From an uncultured bacterium (lineage in GTDB: Bacteria > Actinomycetota > Coriobacteriia > Coriobacteriales > Eggerthellaceae): a stretch of DNA of 47,972 bases. The stretch is taken from NCBI GenBank assembly GCA_905215325.1, contig CAJMPP010000017.1, positions 1-47,972 of the forward strand, written 5' to 3'. Position numbers and translations under genes: made by a program. The notes under the pieces were generated by a model that saw only the letters and a list, made by a program, of their open reading frames with translations, was not told the origin of the DNA and made no database searches. Positions 15,983 to 24,690 of this stretch are shown in pieces. Position 1 is the stretch's first letter. The number at the start of each line of letters is the position of its first letter.

Positions 15983-17638
15983 ATGGCCGACAACACGCTG
16001 TTGAAATACTTCTTCTCGTCAGGTTCCGAGGTGGACCCCGAGGGGCAGTTCAACCTTACGCGCAAATCGCGCATGCAAAGGCTGCGCGAGATATACACCA
16101 TCATGCAGAAGCATCATTTCACGAAGGGGTTCACGCCCGAATCCTTCCGTAGCATGCTGGAGGGTTTGGGCCCTAGCTTCGTGAAGATCGGACAAACGCT
16201 TTCCACCCGTTCGGAGATCTTGCCCAAGGCTTATTGCGACGAGCTCAAGAAGCTGCAGGCAAGGTCGAAGCCGCTTCCGTTCGATGAGATGCTCGCGGCC
16301 ATGGATTCCATCTACGGGGACGAACGCAAGAAACTGTTCGCCGAGATAGACCCCAAACCGCTCGGAAGCGCTTCCTTGGCGCAGGTGCACAAGGCGCGTC
16401 TTGCCGACGGCAGCGTGGTGGCGGTGAAAATCCAGCGACCAGGCGTGCGCGCCACCATGGCGCAGGATATCGACATCATGCGCATCGTGGCGCGGCAGGC
16501 GTCGAGGTTCATCAAGGACGGGCAGATGCTCGACTTGCGCGATGTGGTCGAGGAGCTGTGGGCAACGTTTCTCGAGGAGACGGACTTCAAACGCGAGGCG
16601 GCCAACTTGCAGGAGTTCGCGCTGCTGAACAAAGACGTTGCCTATATCGCATGCCCGAAGGTGTATCCGGAGCTGTGCCGTGAGAACATCCTGGTCATGG
16701 AGTACGTTGACGGCATTCCCATCGACGATTTCGAGAAGCTGCGCGCTGCAGGATACGATTTGCAGGAAATCGGCGAGAAGATCTTGGACAACTACGCCAC
16801 GCAGGTGCTGGACTTCGGCTTTTTCCACGCCGACCCGCATCCGGGCAACATGTTGGTGCGCGACGGGAAGATCGTCTACATCGACCTTGGCATGATGGGC
16901 CGCTTATCCCCGCGCGACCGCGCGGGGTTCGGCTCCATCATCAACGCCGTGGGGATGCAGAGCGCTTCAGAGCTCAAGGACGCCTTGCTGGCGTTTGCCA
17001 TCCAGCGCGACAACAACGCCATCGACCATACGCGCTTTCTGGCGGATTTGGATCTGCTGCTGAAAGACTACGGTTCATGCGACGTCAGCGCCATCGATGT
17101 CGGTCAGCTGCTATCGGACATCCTCAACCTCACGCGCCAATGCAAGGTCACGCTGCCGTCGTCCATCACCAGCGTGTCGCGCGGCATCATCACCCTTGAG
17201 GGTACCGTCATGCCGCTCATCCCCAATGAGAACATGGTGTCCATCATCAACGCGCACATCCAGCGCACGAAGGATGTGAAAGCGGAGATGATAAGCGCCA
17301 TGCAGGAGCTGGCGCTGGCGTTGCGCGCCGCAGGCTCGGGTACGCTGGATACGGCGAAGTATGCAGGTCAGGCGCTGCATATGCTTACGCGCGGGCAAGT
17401 GAAGGTGAACATGGAGGTTTTGGGCTCGGAAGCGCCCATGCGCAGCCTTTCGACCATCATCAACAGGTTGTCGCTGGGCATTATCGTAGCCGGCCTGTTC
17501 ATCGGCTCGTCCATGGTGGCCCTGTCCACTGTGGAGCCGCGTGTTCTCGGGGTTCCCGTGCTGTCCTTCTTCGGATACCTGGGCGCCTTGGTGCTGTCCA
17601 TCTGGGTGGTCACGGACATTTTGCGAAAGCGGCGTTAG
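15983..17638 (+). CDS. UbiB/AarF/ABC1-family atypical kinase
   Basis: 551 aa. Atypical protein-kinase-like ATPase; family members support quinone synthesis or lipid trafficking. Hallmarks: the KxGQ motif at 68-71 (FVKIGQTLSTR), the Ala-rich nucleotide loop GSASLAQVH at 128-136 replacing the usual Gly loop, Lys149 in VAVK, ExD-like ETDFKREAANL, catalytic DPHPGNM and the metal-binding DLGMMG. Two hydrophobic segments at the C-terminus anchor it in the membrane, as in many bacterial members. Start ATG 15983 lies 15 bases after the phasin-like gene; no strong ribosome site, so coupling is likely. An anaerobe would use menaquinone rather than ubiquinone, so a role in ubiquinone synthesis is not implied. 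Confidence 0.93.
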   Translation: MADNTLLKYFFSSGSEVDPEGQFNLTRKSRMQRLREIYTIMQKHHFTKGFTPESFRSMLEGLGPSFVKIGQTLSTRSEILPKAYCDELKKLQARSKPLPFDEMLAAMDSIYGDERKKLFAEIDPKPLGSASLAQVHKARLADGSVVAVKIQRPGVRATMAQDIDIMRIVARQASRFIKDGQMLDLRDVVEELWATFLEETDFKREAANLQEFALLNKDVAYIACPKVYPELCRENILVMEYVDGIPIDDFEKLRAAGYDLQEIGEKILDNYATQVLDFGFFHADPHPGNMLVRDGKIVYIDLGMMGRLSPRDRAGFGSIINAVGMQSASELKDALLAFAIQRDNNAIDHTRFLADLDLLLKDYGSCDVSAIDVGQLLSDILNLTRQCKVTLPSSITSVSRGIITLEGTVMPLIPNENMVSIINAHIQRTKDVKAEMISAMQELALALRAAGSGTLDTAKYAGQALHMLTRGQVKVNMEVLGSEAPMRSLSTIINRLSLGIIVAGLFIGSSMVALSTVEPRVLGVPVLSFFGYLGALVLSIWVVTDILRKRR

Positions 17639-17822
17639 CGCTCGTTCGATAGGATCTGCGCGCGATGCGCGACTCCTTGTGACGTGCAGTGAGTATCAGC
17701 GCGCGTTGGGCGATAGGGCCGTTTGGGAGGAGGTCCACCGCGAATACCCCCCTTTTTTTCGTTTTTGCTTGAGCGGCATCGGGGAGCGCATGTTTCGCGG
17801 AGACGCGCGTTTCGTCCTGTAA

Positions 17823-17862
17823 GATAGTGAAAAAGCGCCTTTTCTGGCGCTTTTTCACTATC
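17823..17862. terminator. Bidirectional terminator between convergent genes
   Basis: Perfect 17-bp stem: left arm 17823-17839, loop TTTTCT, right arm 17846-17862. The core AAAAAGCGCC / GGCGCTTTTT provides a U tract on both strands, fitting the convergent UbiB (plus) and zinc-ribbon (minus) genes. The 17639-17822 stretch before it holds no gene I can support. Confidence 0.88.
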
Positions 17863-17894
17863 CCCGGTTTCGTTTGTCGGCAAAATGCCGCTTG

Positions 17895-18311
17895 TTACGA
17901 TTTCATCTTCGTCTCCGTTTTGCATTTCGGGCATACCACGCGCATCGTTCCTTTCCCGCGGGGCACGGAAAGCTCCTGCCCGCAGTGTTTGCAGCGGAAG
18001 TACTTGGTGGTCTTGCGGTTGGACTGCTTCTTCTTTGCAAGCTCGTAGCTGCGGCGGGGCTTGGCGGATAGACGCAGGTACTTTTGGTTCTCTCGGCGGC
18101 GTTTTCCGATGTTCTTCGAGCAGGTGCGCCAAATTGCCAGCGTCATCGCCGCAAGCGCGACATAGGAAAGCCACCCGCAATGCGGCAGGATGGAAGCCAG
18201 CATGGTGATGATGCCCAGCGCGACCAGCGCGTTTCCAAGGTCGTCGTTGCCGTAGCGGCCTTGCATCCATATGGCGGTGCGTTGAGCCAATCGTTGGAAG
18301 AGGTTTTTCAT
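17895..18311 (-). CDS. Small membrane protein with C-terminal zinc ribbon
   Basis: 138 aa, function unknown. Two membrane helices at about 28-43 and 47-63, then a very basic linker (about 66-105) and a C-terminal zinc ribbon with Cys107, Cys110, Cys127 and Cys130 (CKHC and CPKC). The helices would hold the ribbon at the cytoplasmic face, where the basic linker could touch nucleic acid or lipid head groups (inference). Similar short membrane zinc-ribbon proteins are widespread and uncharacterised. Start ATG at 18309-18311 has only a weak upstream GGG. A long inverted repeat lies just upstream at 18341-18385. Confidence 0.75.
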   Translation of the reverse strand: MKNLFQRLAQRTAIWMQGRYGNDDLGNALVALGIITMLASILPHCGWLSYVALAAMTLAIWRTCSKNIGKRRRENQKYLRLSAKPRRSYELAKKKQSNRKTTKYFRCKHCGQELSVPRGKGTMRVVCPKCKTETKMKS

Positions 18312-18340
18312 AAGTGCCCTAACGTTTTGGTAGTGCGGCG

Positions 18341-18385
18341 TATCGCGTCCCGCAAGGTGAGTTTGCGGCCTTGCGGGACGCGATA
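18341..18385. repeat. 17-bp perfect inverted repeat
   Basis: TATCGCGTCCCGCAAGG (18341-18357) and its exact reverse complement (18369-18385) around an 11-base spacer. Neither strand has a following U tract. It sits in the 218-base gap between the GNAT gene and the zinc-ribbon gene, both minus, thus in the latter's leader if cotranscribed. Confidence 0.7.
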
Positions 18386-18529
18386 TCCACTGTATTGCTC
18401 TTTGCCTAGGGGGCGGGGTGCGTGCTGGAGGGCGTTACCTAATGGTTTCCCTTTTCCGCACGGTTTTGCGGCAGGGGTGAGTCGTCGTGGGGCGACGCGT
18501 CTGCCTCCGGCTCCGACCAAGCCCGCATT

Positions 18530-19132
18530 TTATCGCAGGGACGAGTTCGCTTGATCCAGGATATCCTTCACCGTCTGCGGCTGCTGATCGCACAGCATCG
18601 GGAAGGGTATCGGTGTGGCAGGGTCGTCCTCGAACCGGTCGGTCAGGAACTTCACGTACCAGGTGACATCATGCCATTGGCCGCTTTTGAAGCCGGCGTG
18701 GCGCTGATGCCCCATCACTTCGAAGCCAAGGTTCTCATGCAGGCGCTGGCTGGGGTCGTTCGGGCTGGTCACGATGCCGTACACCGCTTTGATGCCCTGT
18801 GCGGCGCATAGGTTGATGAGCGCGCGGTAGAGCTCGGCGCCCAGCCCATGGCCCTGCGCGGCGGGCGCAAGATACACGGAAAGCTCGGAGTTCCATCGGT
18901 ATGCGCCGCGCTCTCGCAGCTCGTGGGCGTAAGCGTAGCCAACCACCTTGCCGTCAAGCTCGGCAACCAGGTAAGGGTGGGCGGCAAGCACGCCATCCGT
19001 GCGGGCCTGAAAGGCCTCGCGTGCGGGCACCTCCTCCTCGAACGTTATGGATTTGTCTATGTAGGGCGCGTAGATGCCCAAGATGGCGTCGGAGTCGGCG
19101 CTGGTTGCAAGGCGGATGACGGGAGTGGTCAT
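18530..19132 (-). CDS. GNAT N-acetyltransferase (phosphinothricin/methionine-derivative type)
   Basis: 200 aa. Acetyl-CoA-dependent N-acetyltransferase resembling the PAT/MddA (YncA) group, which acetylates phosphinothricin-like or oxidised-methionine amines. Visible: IRLATSADSDAILGIYAPYI at the N-terminus, the FEEEVP segment, the acetyl-CoA loop QGHGLGAELY, and a C-terminal LGFEVMGHQRHAGFKSGQWHD, all typical of this subgroup. About 30 residues extend past the usual end. Start ATG at 19130-19132 has GGAG upstream. Minus strand, with no partner gene; real substrate unknown. Confidence 0.87.
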   Translation of the reverse strand: MTTPVIRLATSADSDAILGIYAPYIDKSITFEEEVPAREAFQARTDGVLAAHPYLVAELDGKVVGYAYAHELRERGAYRWNSELSVYLAPAAQGHGLGAELYRALINLCAAQGIKAVYGIVTSPNDPSQRLHENLGFEVMGHQRHAGFKSGQWHDVTWYVKFLTDRFEDDPATPIPFPMLCDQQPQTVKDILDQANSSLR

Positions 19133-19440
19133 GAAAAGGGCTCCTTCTCGTTTATTCGATCAGGAGCCTATGGTACTACCGCTTTGCGGGGGTTGCGTGA
19201 TGGTCGAGCTGCCGTTCGGTCCCTACGCTGGGGTCTTCTCCGCCATGATCGGCTCGACGTCGTCATCGGTCGATTCTCGATTCGGGCGCGCTTTGCCGGC
19301 ATGATGCGGGCGGATAGCGGGATGCGCTGCGGCCTCGCCCGTTCCGTCGCCGGGCGGCCTCCTTGTTTCCGTGAGACCTAAGCCTTCTTGTGTCGGGTGC
19401 GCGCGATATGGAAAACGCTACGAATCGCCGATGTTTGCGG
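19133..19440. other. Gap between GNAT start and the pheS T-box promoter
   Basis: About 300 bases with no supported gene; it must carry the GNAT promoter on the minus strand, but I cannot point to a convincing one. Confidence 0.5.
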
Positions 19441-19446
19441 TATACT
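19441..19446 (+). promoter_or_regulatory. -10 box of the pheS leader
   Basis: TATACT, directly before the T-box leader. The -35 position (about 19418-19423) reads CTACGA and is weak. The same TATACTCC context recurs at 24691. Confidence 0.45.
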
Positions 19447-19454
19447 CCGTAGAC

Positions 19455-19751
19455 ACATGCATAGACGAAGACAACGGCGCGCATCATGGCGGTCGGCAGA
19501 GACGGGTCTCATCGGCTGAAAGGACCCGGACGGCAAGCGCACCGATTCCCTTCCGAGCATCATGGCTGAAAGCGGGGCGCGGCAAGCGCGGACGTTTTAG
19601 TAGGCCGTGGCGGCAGCCCTCCGTTATCGGGGCGAATGAAGCGGGCGGTTCGCGCAGGTGCGCGTCCGTCAACCAAGGTGGTACCGCGAGAGCCTTCTCT
19701 CGTCCTTGGGCTGGGCAAATCCCAGGCCAAAGGCGAAGAGGGCTCTTTTTT
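19455..19751 (+). promoter_or_regulatory. T-box riboswitch, Phe-tRNA sensing
   Basis: A transcriptional T-box leader that reads uncharged tRNA(Phe) and controls pheST. The invariant T-box AAGGTGGTACCGCG is at 19675-19688. Stem I features are visible: AGAGA bulge near 19498 and the apical CTGAAAG near 19517. On the 3' side is GATTCCCTTCCGAGC, where TTC at 19546-19548 is the likely specifier codon for phenylalanine. The terminator that competes with the antiterminator begins at AGAGCC (19689-19694) and pairs with GGCTCT (19741-19746), with an inner CTTGGGCTGGG/CCCAGGCCAA stem, ending in TTTTTT. When uncharged tRNA binds, the T-box bulge captures its NCCA end and read-through follows. The match of specifier to the downstream gene makes the call strong. 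Confidence 0.92.
19689..19751 (+). terminator. Conditional terminator of the pheS T-box
   Basis: Outer stem AGAGCC (19689-19694) / GGCTCT (19741-19746), inner GGGCTGGG-type pairing around CAAAT, then a run of six T (19746-19751). It overlaps the 3' part of the T-box, so it is mutually exclusive with the antiterminator. Confidence 0.85.
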
Positions 19752-19799
19752 GTTGGCCGCATACGGCGGCCGTCGGCAAATGTGGAAAGGATCGGACAC

Positions 19800-20882
19800 A
19801 TGGCAATCGTGGACGAGCTGTCGGCGTTGCGCACGAGCACGCTGGCCGCCATCGAACAGGCTGCGGACACTTCCGCGCTCGAGGAGGTGCGCGTGGCGGT
19901 GCTGGGCAAGGCCGGCACGCTGACGGGCTACCTGCGCGGCATGGGCCAGGTGGCGAAAGAGGAGCGCGCCGCCGTGGGCAAAGCGGTGAACGAGGTGCGC
20001 GGCGCCGTCGAGGCGGCGCTCGAGGAGCGCAAGCGCGCGCTTGCCGCCAAGGAGCTTGAGGCGGCCATCGACGCGGCGGCCGTTGACGTCACGCTGCCTG
20101 GCCGCGGCCAGCAGGTGGGCACGCGCCATCTCATCAACGCCATCACCGATCAAATCTCCGAGATCTTCCTGGGTTTGGGCTACACCGTGGCTCAAGGTCC
20201 CGAGGTGGAAACCGACTACTATAACTTCGAGGCGCTCAACGCCCCGGCAGACCACCCCAGCCGCAGCATGCAGGACACCTTCTACGTGGTCGACCGCTCC
20301 GGCGAGGAGTCCGCGGTGCGCGGCGAGTCCAAGGTGCTGCTGCGCACGCAGACCTCCGGCGTGCAGGTGCACGTCATGGAGCAGCAGAAGCCGCCCATCT
20401 ACATCATCGCCCCGGGCAAGGTGTATCGCCGCGATGTCGCCGACCCCAGCCATCTGCCGCAGTTCACGCAGATCGAGGGCCTGGTCGTCGACAAGGACAT
20501 CTCGTTCGGCGACCTGAAGGGCACGCTTGACTACTTCTGCAAGCAGATGTTCGGCCCTGATCGCAAGACGCGCTTCCGCGCCCACTACTTCCCGTTCACC
20601 GAGCCTTCCGCCGAGGCCGACGTCAGCTGCGGCGTGTGCGGCGGCACGGGCCATCTGCACGACGGCGAGCGCTGCCGCATGTGCAAGGGCACGGGCTGGC
20701 TGGAGATCTTGGGCTGCGGCATGGTCGACCCCAACGTGCTCAGCATGTCGGGCATCGACCCGGAGGAGTATTCGGGTTTCGCGTTCGGCGTGGGCGTCGA
20801 GCGCGTTGCGTGCTTGAAGTACAACGTCCCCGACCTGCGCATGCTGCTCGAGGGCGATATGCGCTTCCTTCGCCAGTTCTAG
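19800..20882 (+). CDS. pheS: Phenylalanyl-tRNA synthetase alpha subunit
   Basis: 360 aa. Catalytic subunit of the alpha2-beta2 PheRS. The N-terminal coiled coil (about 1-90) contacts tRNA; the class II core follows, with GRGQQVGTRHLI, PEVETDYYNFEALNAP, LLRTQTSGVQ, the motif 2 region AAPGKVYRRDVADPSHLPQF-like (here IAPGKVYRRDV), and motif 3 GFAFGVGVERVACLKY. A cysteine-rich insertion, CGVCGGTGHLHDGERCRMC, sits near residues 278-300 and looks zinc-binding. Start ATG 19800 has GGAAAGGA (19784-19791) at 8 bases; the frame is open far upstream but that is the T-box leader. Followed by pheT after 210 bases. Confidence 0.96.
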   Translation: MAIVDELSALRTSTLAAIEQAADTSALEEVRVAVLGKAGTLTGYLRGMGQVAKEERAAVGKAVNEVRGAVEAALEERKRALAAKELEAAIDAAAVDVTLPGRGQQVGTRHLINAITDQISEIFLGLGYTVAQGPEVETDYYNFEALNAPADHPSRSMQDTFYVVDRSGEESAVRGESKVLLRTQTSGVQVHVMEQQKPPIYIIAPGKVYRRDVADPSHLPQFTQIEGLVVDKDISFGDLKGTLDYFCKQMFGPDRKTRFRAHYFPFTEPSAEADVSCGVCGGTGHLHDGERCRMCKGTGWLEILGCGMVDPNVLSMSGIDPEEYSGFAFGVGVERVACLKYNVPDLRMLLEGDMRFLRQF

Positions 20883-21092
20883 CCCCGTTTGCCCGACGGC
20901 GGCGAAATCGGCCGATGGCGCGGATGGGCGGAACCTGGCTTGGGCTTTCCGCTTTCGGCGCACGGGCGATGGCCGTGCTCGGCTTGGTCGGATGCGTTTG
21001 ATACGGCGTTTTGCCACCCAGGTCGATTCCGGCAAGCTCGGCCGTCCACTGATTTTCATCGGCTTTGGCCGATGTCATAGAAAGAGAATGTC

Positions 21093-23588
21093 ATGAAAGT
21101 ATCGCTGAAATGGCTGAACGAATACGTTGAGGTCCCTACGGACATCAAGGCGTTCTGCGACAAACTCGACCTTACGGGAACGGGCGTGGAGGGCGTTGAG
21201 ACGCTTGGCGCCGCGTTCGACCATGTGGTAACCGCAAAGGTGCTGAAGAAGGAGCATCATCCCGACTCCGATCACATGTGGGTGTGCTCAGTCGACGTGG
21301 GTGGGCTCAATGTCGATAAGGAAGGTAACCCCGAGCCGCTGCAGATCGTCTGCGGTGCCCAGAACTTCAACGAGGGAGACCATATCGTCACCGCCATGGT
21401 TGGCGCGGAGCTGCCCGGCGATGTGAAGATCAAGAAGTCCAAGCTTCGCGGCGTCGCCAGCTTCGGCATGAACTGCTCCGCGCGCGAGCTCGGCCTGAGC
21501 GGCGACCACGACGGCATCATGATCTTGCCCGAAGATGCCCCGGTGGGCGTACCGTTCGCCGAGTACGCCGGCCTTACCGACACCGTGCTCGATCTAGAGA
21601 TCACCCCGAACCGCCCTGACAGCCTCTCCATCGCCGGCCTGGCTCGCGAGGTGGGCGCGATGTACCGTCGCGATTGGAACGATCCGCTGTCCGAAATGGC
21701 CTCCAAGCTCCAGCTCGACGCCTCCGCAACCCCCGTCGACGAAGAGGTCCAGATCACGGTCGAGGACGCTAAGCGCTGCCCGCGCTACACGGCGCGCGTC
21801 ATCCGCGGCTGCAAGGTTGGTCCCAGCCCCGACTGGATGGTCGAGCGCCTTGCGGCCATCGGCCAGCGTTCCGTCAACAACATCGTCGACGTCACGAACT
21901 ACATCCTGTTCCTGTTCGGCCAGCCGCTTCACGCGTTCGACCTGGACAAGCTGAAGAACGCCGATGGCCATGCGCACATCGTGGTGCGCGCCGCGCAAGA
22001 CGGCGAGCCGCTGACCACGCTCGACGGCGAGAAGCGCACCCTTACCAGCGACATGACCGTCATCTCCACCCCCGAGCAGGGCGCGGTGGCCTTGGCCGGC
22101 GTCATGGGCGGCCTTGATACCGAGGTGACCGACGATACGGTGAACATCCTGCTGGAAGCCGCCACGTTCGAGGCGGGTCGCACCAGCCGCACCAGCCGCA
22201 ACCTCGGGCTTATCAGCGAGAGCTCCATGCGCTACGAGCGCGGTGTGGACGACCATGGCATCGAGGCGCGTTCCGCCGCTGCGGCGGCTCTCATCGCGGA
22301 GGTTGCCGGCGGCACCGTAAGCGCCGCCTCGGCCGACGACCAGGGCATCATCGACGTGTGGCCCGAACCCAGCACCGCCGCGCAGCTGAAGTTCCGCATC
22401 CCGCGCTTCCGCTCCATGATGGGCGCCCAGATTCCGCGCGAGTTCATCGTCGAGATCCTGGAGCGCTTGGGCTGCAAGGTCGAAGACACCGCGGACGAGG
22501 ACGTGCTGGACGTGGTTTCCCCCACGTTCCGCCCCGACCTGCCGCGCGAGATCGACCTGTACGAGGAGGTGCTGCGCCTGTACGGCATGGACCTCATCCC
22601 CGAGACGCTGCCCGGTGGCCGCGGCCGCTTCGGCGTACGTTCCCATATGGAGCACGTGCTGGATACCGTCAACCGCACCATGACGGCGTCCGGCCTCAAC
22701 GAGACCATGACGTATTCCTTCGCCGAGCCTACCGAGCTCGAGCGTCTGCGCATGCCCGTCGAGGGGCTGGGCGATCCCGTGGAGCTCATCAACCCCATGA
22801 ACTCCGACCAGTCGGTCATGCGCCAGAGCATCGTCCCGGGTCTTTTGCGCTCGGTGGCGCACAACCAGGCTCGTGGCGTGAAGAACATCCAGCTCTACGA
22901 GCAGGGCATGGTGTTCTTCGCCCATGAAGGCAAGAAGCAGCCCAAGGAGCGCCGTCGCCTGGCCGGCGTCATGGCCGGCGCGTTCGGCGATGCGGCCTGG
23001 AATGCGCAGCCTGCGGCGTTCGACTTCTTCGACGGCAAGGGCGTCGTGGAGAACCTGATGCGCGAGCTGGCCATCCCGAAGGTCCGTTACAAGGCGCTGT
23101 CCGCGCAAGAGGCCCCGCATCTGCAGCCCGGCCGCGCCGCCCAGGTTCTCTCCGGCGGCACGGTGCTCGGCTGGGTGGGCGAGTTGCATCCGCTGGCTTG
23201 CGCCGCCTACGACGCGCAGGCGCCCGTGGTCGCCTTCGAGCTGGACGTCGAGGCGCTTGCCAAGGCCTGCCGTCCTGCGCGCGACTACGTCGACGTGCCC
23301 ACGTTCCCGGCCGTTTCCATCGACCAGGCGTTCGTTGTCGACGAGGATGTCACGCACGAGCGTCTGGAGCAGTGCATGTCGTCTGCGGGCGGCAAGCTGC
23401 TGGCCGAGGTGCGTTTGTTCGACGTGTACCGTGATTCCGAGCGCATCGGCCAGGGCAAGAAGTCCATGGCGTACGCGCTGACGTACCGCGCCGCCGATCG
23501 CACGCTTACCGGCGAAGAGGTTGACAAGGCTCACGCGAAGCTGGTGAAGAAGGTCTGCGGCGCCACCGGAGCCGAGGTCCGCGCGTAA
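21093..23588 (+). CDS. pheT: Phenylalanyl-tRNA synthetase beta subunit
   Basis: 831 aa, normal length. Carries the editing and tRNA-binding functions of PheRS. Domains by order: N-terminal domain, tRNA-binding OB fold (about 38-155, HPDSDHMWVC and GVASFGMNCSARELG), B3/B4 editing region (about 215-400, VNNIVDVTNYILFLFGQPLHAFD), B5 (about 410-485), catalytic-like domain (about 490-690) and the C-terminal ferredoxin-fold anticodon-binding domain (about 735-831). Start ATG 21093 has AAAGAGA upstream. The 210-base pheS-pheT spacing is unusually wide and shows no terminator; I see nothing else in it, so both are likely under the T-box. Confidence 0.97.
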   Translation: MKVSLKWLNEYVEVPTDIKAFCDKLDLTGTGVEGVETLGAAFDHVVTAKVLKKEHHPDSDHMWVCSVDVGGLNVDKEGNPEPLQIVCGAQNFNEGDHIVTAMVGAELPGDVKIKKSKLRGVASFGMNCSARELGLSGDHDGIMILPEDAPVGVPFAEYAGLTDTVLDLEITPNRPDSLSIAGLAREVGAMYRRDWNDPLSEMASKLQLDASATPVDEEVQITVEDAKRCPRYTARVIRGCKVGPSPDWMVERLAAIGQRSVNNIVDVTNYILFLFGQPLHAFDLDKLKNADGHAHIVVRAAQDGEPLTTLDGEKRTLTSDMTVISTPEQGAVALAGVMGGLDTEVTDDTVNILLEAATFEAGRTSRTSRNLGLISESSMRYERGVDDHGIEARSAAAAALIAEVAGGTVSAASADDQGIIDVWPEPSTAAQLKFRIPRFRSMMGAQIPREFIVEILERLGCKVEDTADEDVLDVVSPTFRPDLPREIDLYEEVLRLYGMDLIPETLPGGRGRFGVRSHMEHVLDTVNRTMTASGLNETMTYSFAEPTELERLRMPVEGLGDPVELINPMNSDQSVMRQSIVPGLLRSVAHNQARGVKNIQLYEQGMVFFAHEGKKQPKERRRLAGVMAGAFGDAAWNAQPAAFDFFDGKGVVENLMRELAIPKVRYKALSAQEAPHLQPGRAAQVLSGGTVLGWVGELHPLACAAYDAQAPVVAFELDVEALAKACRPARDYVDVPTFPAVSIDQAFVVDEDVTHERLEQCMSSAGGKLLAEVRLFDVYRDSERIGQGKKSMAYALTYRAADRTLTGEEVDKAHAKLVKKVCGATGAEVRA

Positions 23589-23611
23589 AAGCGATCAGCC
23601 CATGCGCCTAG

Positions 23612-23647
23612 GGAAGCCGCCGAGTTCATGCCCGGCGGTTTCCTTGT
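23612..23647 (+). terminator. Intrinsic terminator after pheT
   Basis: GGAAGCCGCCG (23612-23622) / CGGCGGTTTCC (23633-23643), one G-U pair, followed by TTGTTTC. Confidence 0.7.
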
Positions 23648-23716
23648 TTCAGGTGGATTCTAAGACTTAACCATGGCTAACAGCGTTACAATGGAGCGCA
23701 AACGAAAGGATGCGGT

Positions 23717-24601
23717 ATGTACGATAATCTGAAAAGCCCCGGTCGTAACGACGAATGCTGGTGCGGCAGCGGGCGCAAATACAAGAAGTGCCATCTCGAT
23801 TTCGACGAGCGCTTGCAAAGCCTCTATGAGCAGGGTTTCGAGGTTCCCCAGCGCAGCTTGCTGAAAACGCCGGAGGAGATCGAGGGCATCAAGAAAAGCG
23901 CCGCCATCAACATCGGCGTGCTGGACCTTGTGGCCGAGCGAATCGGCGCAGGCGTTAGCACCGAGCAGATCGACAAGTGGATCTATGATTACACCGTCGA
24001 GCATGGCGGCATCCCGGCAGACCTTGATTACGAGGGCTATCCGAAAAGCGTCTGCACGTCCATCAACGAAGTGGTTTGCCACGGCATCCCGTCGCCCGAC
24101 GATGTGCTGAAAGACGGCGATATCGTCAACGTCGACTGTTCCACCATCCTGGACGGCTACTATTCCGATTCCTCGCGCATGTTCTGCATCGGCGAGGTAT
24201 CCGACGAAAAGCGCCGCCTGGTGGAGGAAACCAAGAAGGCGCTGGAGGCAGGTCTTGCCGCGGTGAAGCCATGGGGGCTTCTGGGCGATGTGGGCGCCGC
24301 GGTGCACGAATACGCTCACGCGCAGGGCTTTTCGGTGGTGCGCGAGTTCGGCGGCCACGGCATCGGCCTTGAGTTCCACGAAGACCCCTTCGTCAGCCAT
24401 GTATCCGAGCCTGGAACGGGCATGGTGTTGGCGCCGGGCTGCTGCTTCACTATCGAGCCTATGATCAACATGGGAGGCCATAAGATCGACATGACCGACC
24501 CCAATGGCTGGACCGTCCGCACTGCGGACCGCAAGCCCTCCGCTCAGTGGGAGGTGCAGCTGGTGGTCACGGAAACCGGCTATGAGCTTCTGAGCTGGTA
24601 A
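23717..24601 (+). CDS. map: Type I methionine aminopeptidase with SEC-C zinc motif
   Basis: 294 aa. Removes the initiator methionine from nascent proteins. N-terminal SEC-C motif with Cys14, Cys16, Cys25 and His26 (DECWCGSGRKYKKCH), a ribosome- or SecB-type zinc tag found on many Firmicute and actinobacterial MetAPs. Pita-bread catalytic core: His122 (CHGIPSP), metal ligands Asp140, Asp151, His214 (GGHGIG), Glu247 (TIEPM) and Glu279 (WEVQLVVTE). All five metal ligands are present, so it should be active. Start ATG 23717 follows AAAGGA. Single gene between two terminators. Confidence 0.96.
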   Translation: MYDNLKSPGRNDECWCGSGRKYKKCHLDFDERLQSLYEQGFEVPQRSLLKTPEEIEGIKKSAAINIGVLDLVAERIGAGVSTEQIDKWIYDYTVEHGGIPADLDYEGYPKSVCTSINEVVCHGIPSPDDVLKDGDIVNVDCSTILDGYYSDSSRMFCIGEVSDEKRRLVEETKKALEAGLAAVKPWGLLGDVGAAVHEYAHAQGFSVVREFGGHGIGLEFHEDPFVSHVSEPGTGMVLAPGCCFTIEPMINMGGHKIDMTDPNGWTVRTADRKPSAQWEVQLVVTETGYELLSW

Positions 24602-24609
24602 TCTTTCGC

Positions 24610-24657
24610 CCCGGCAGGGCAGTTGGGCAGCAAAGTCCTCCCTGCCGGGATTTTTTT
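24610..24657 (+). terminator. Intrinsic terminator after map
   Basis: Perfect 10-bp stem CCCGGCAGGG (24610-24619) / CCCTGCCGGG (24640-24649) with a 20-base loop, then ATTTTTTT. Confidence 0.85.
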
Positions 24658-24690
24658 CACTTTATAACGAACAAACGTACGAAATCGTGG

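Noticed and set aside
21594..23534. 646-codon open frame on the minus strand across pheT
   Set aside because: Antisense shadow of pheT with no domain evidence.
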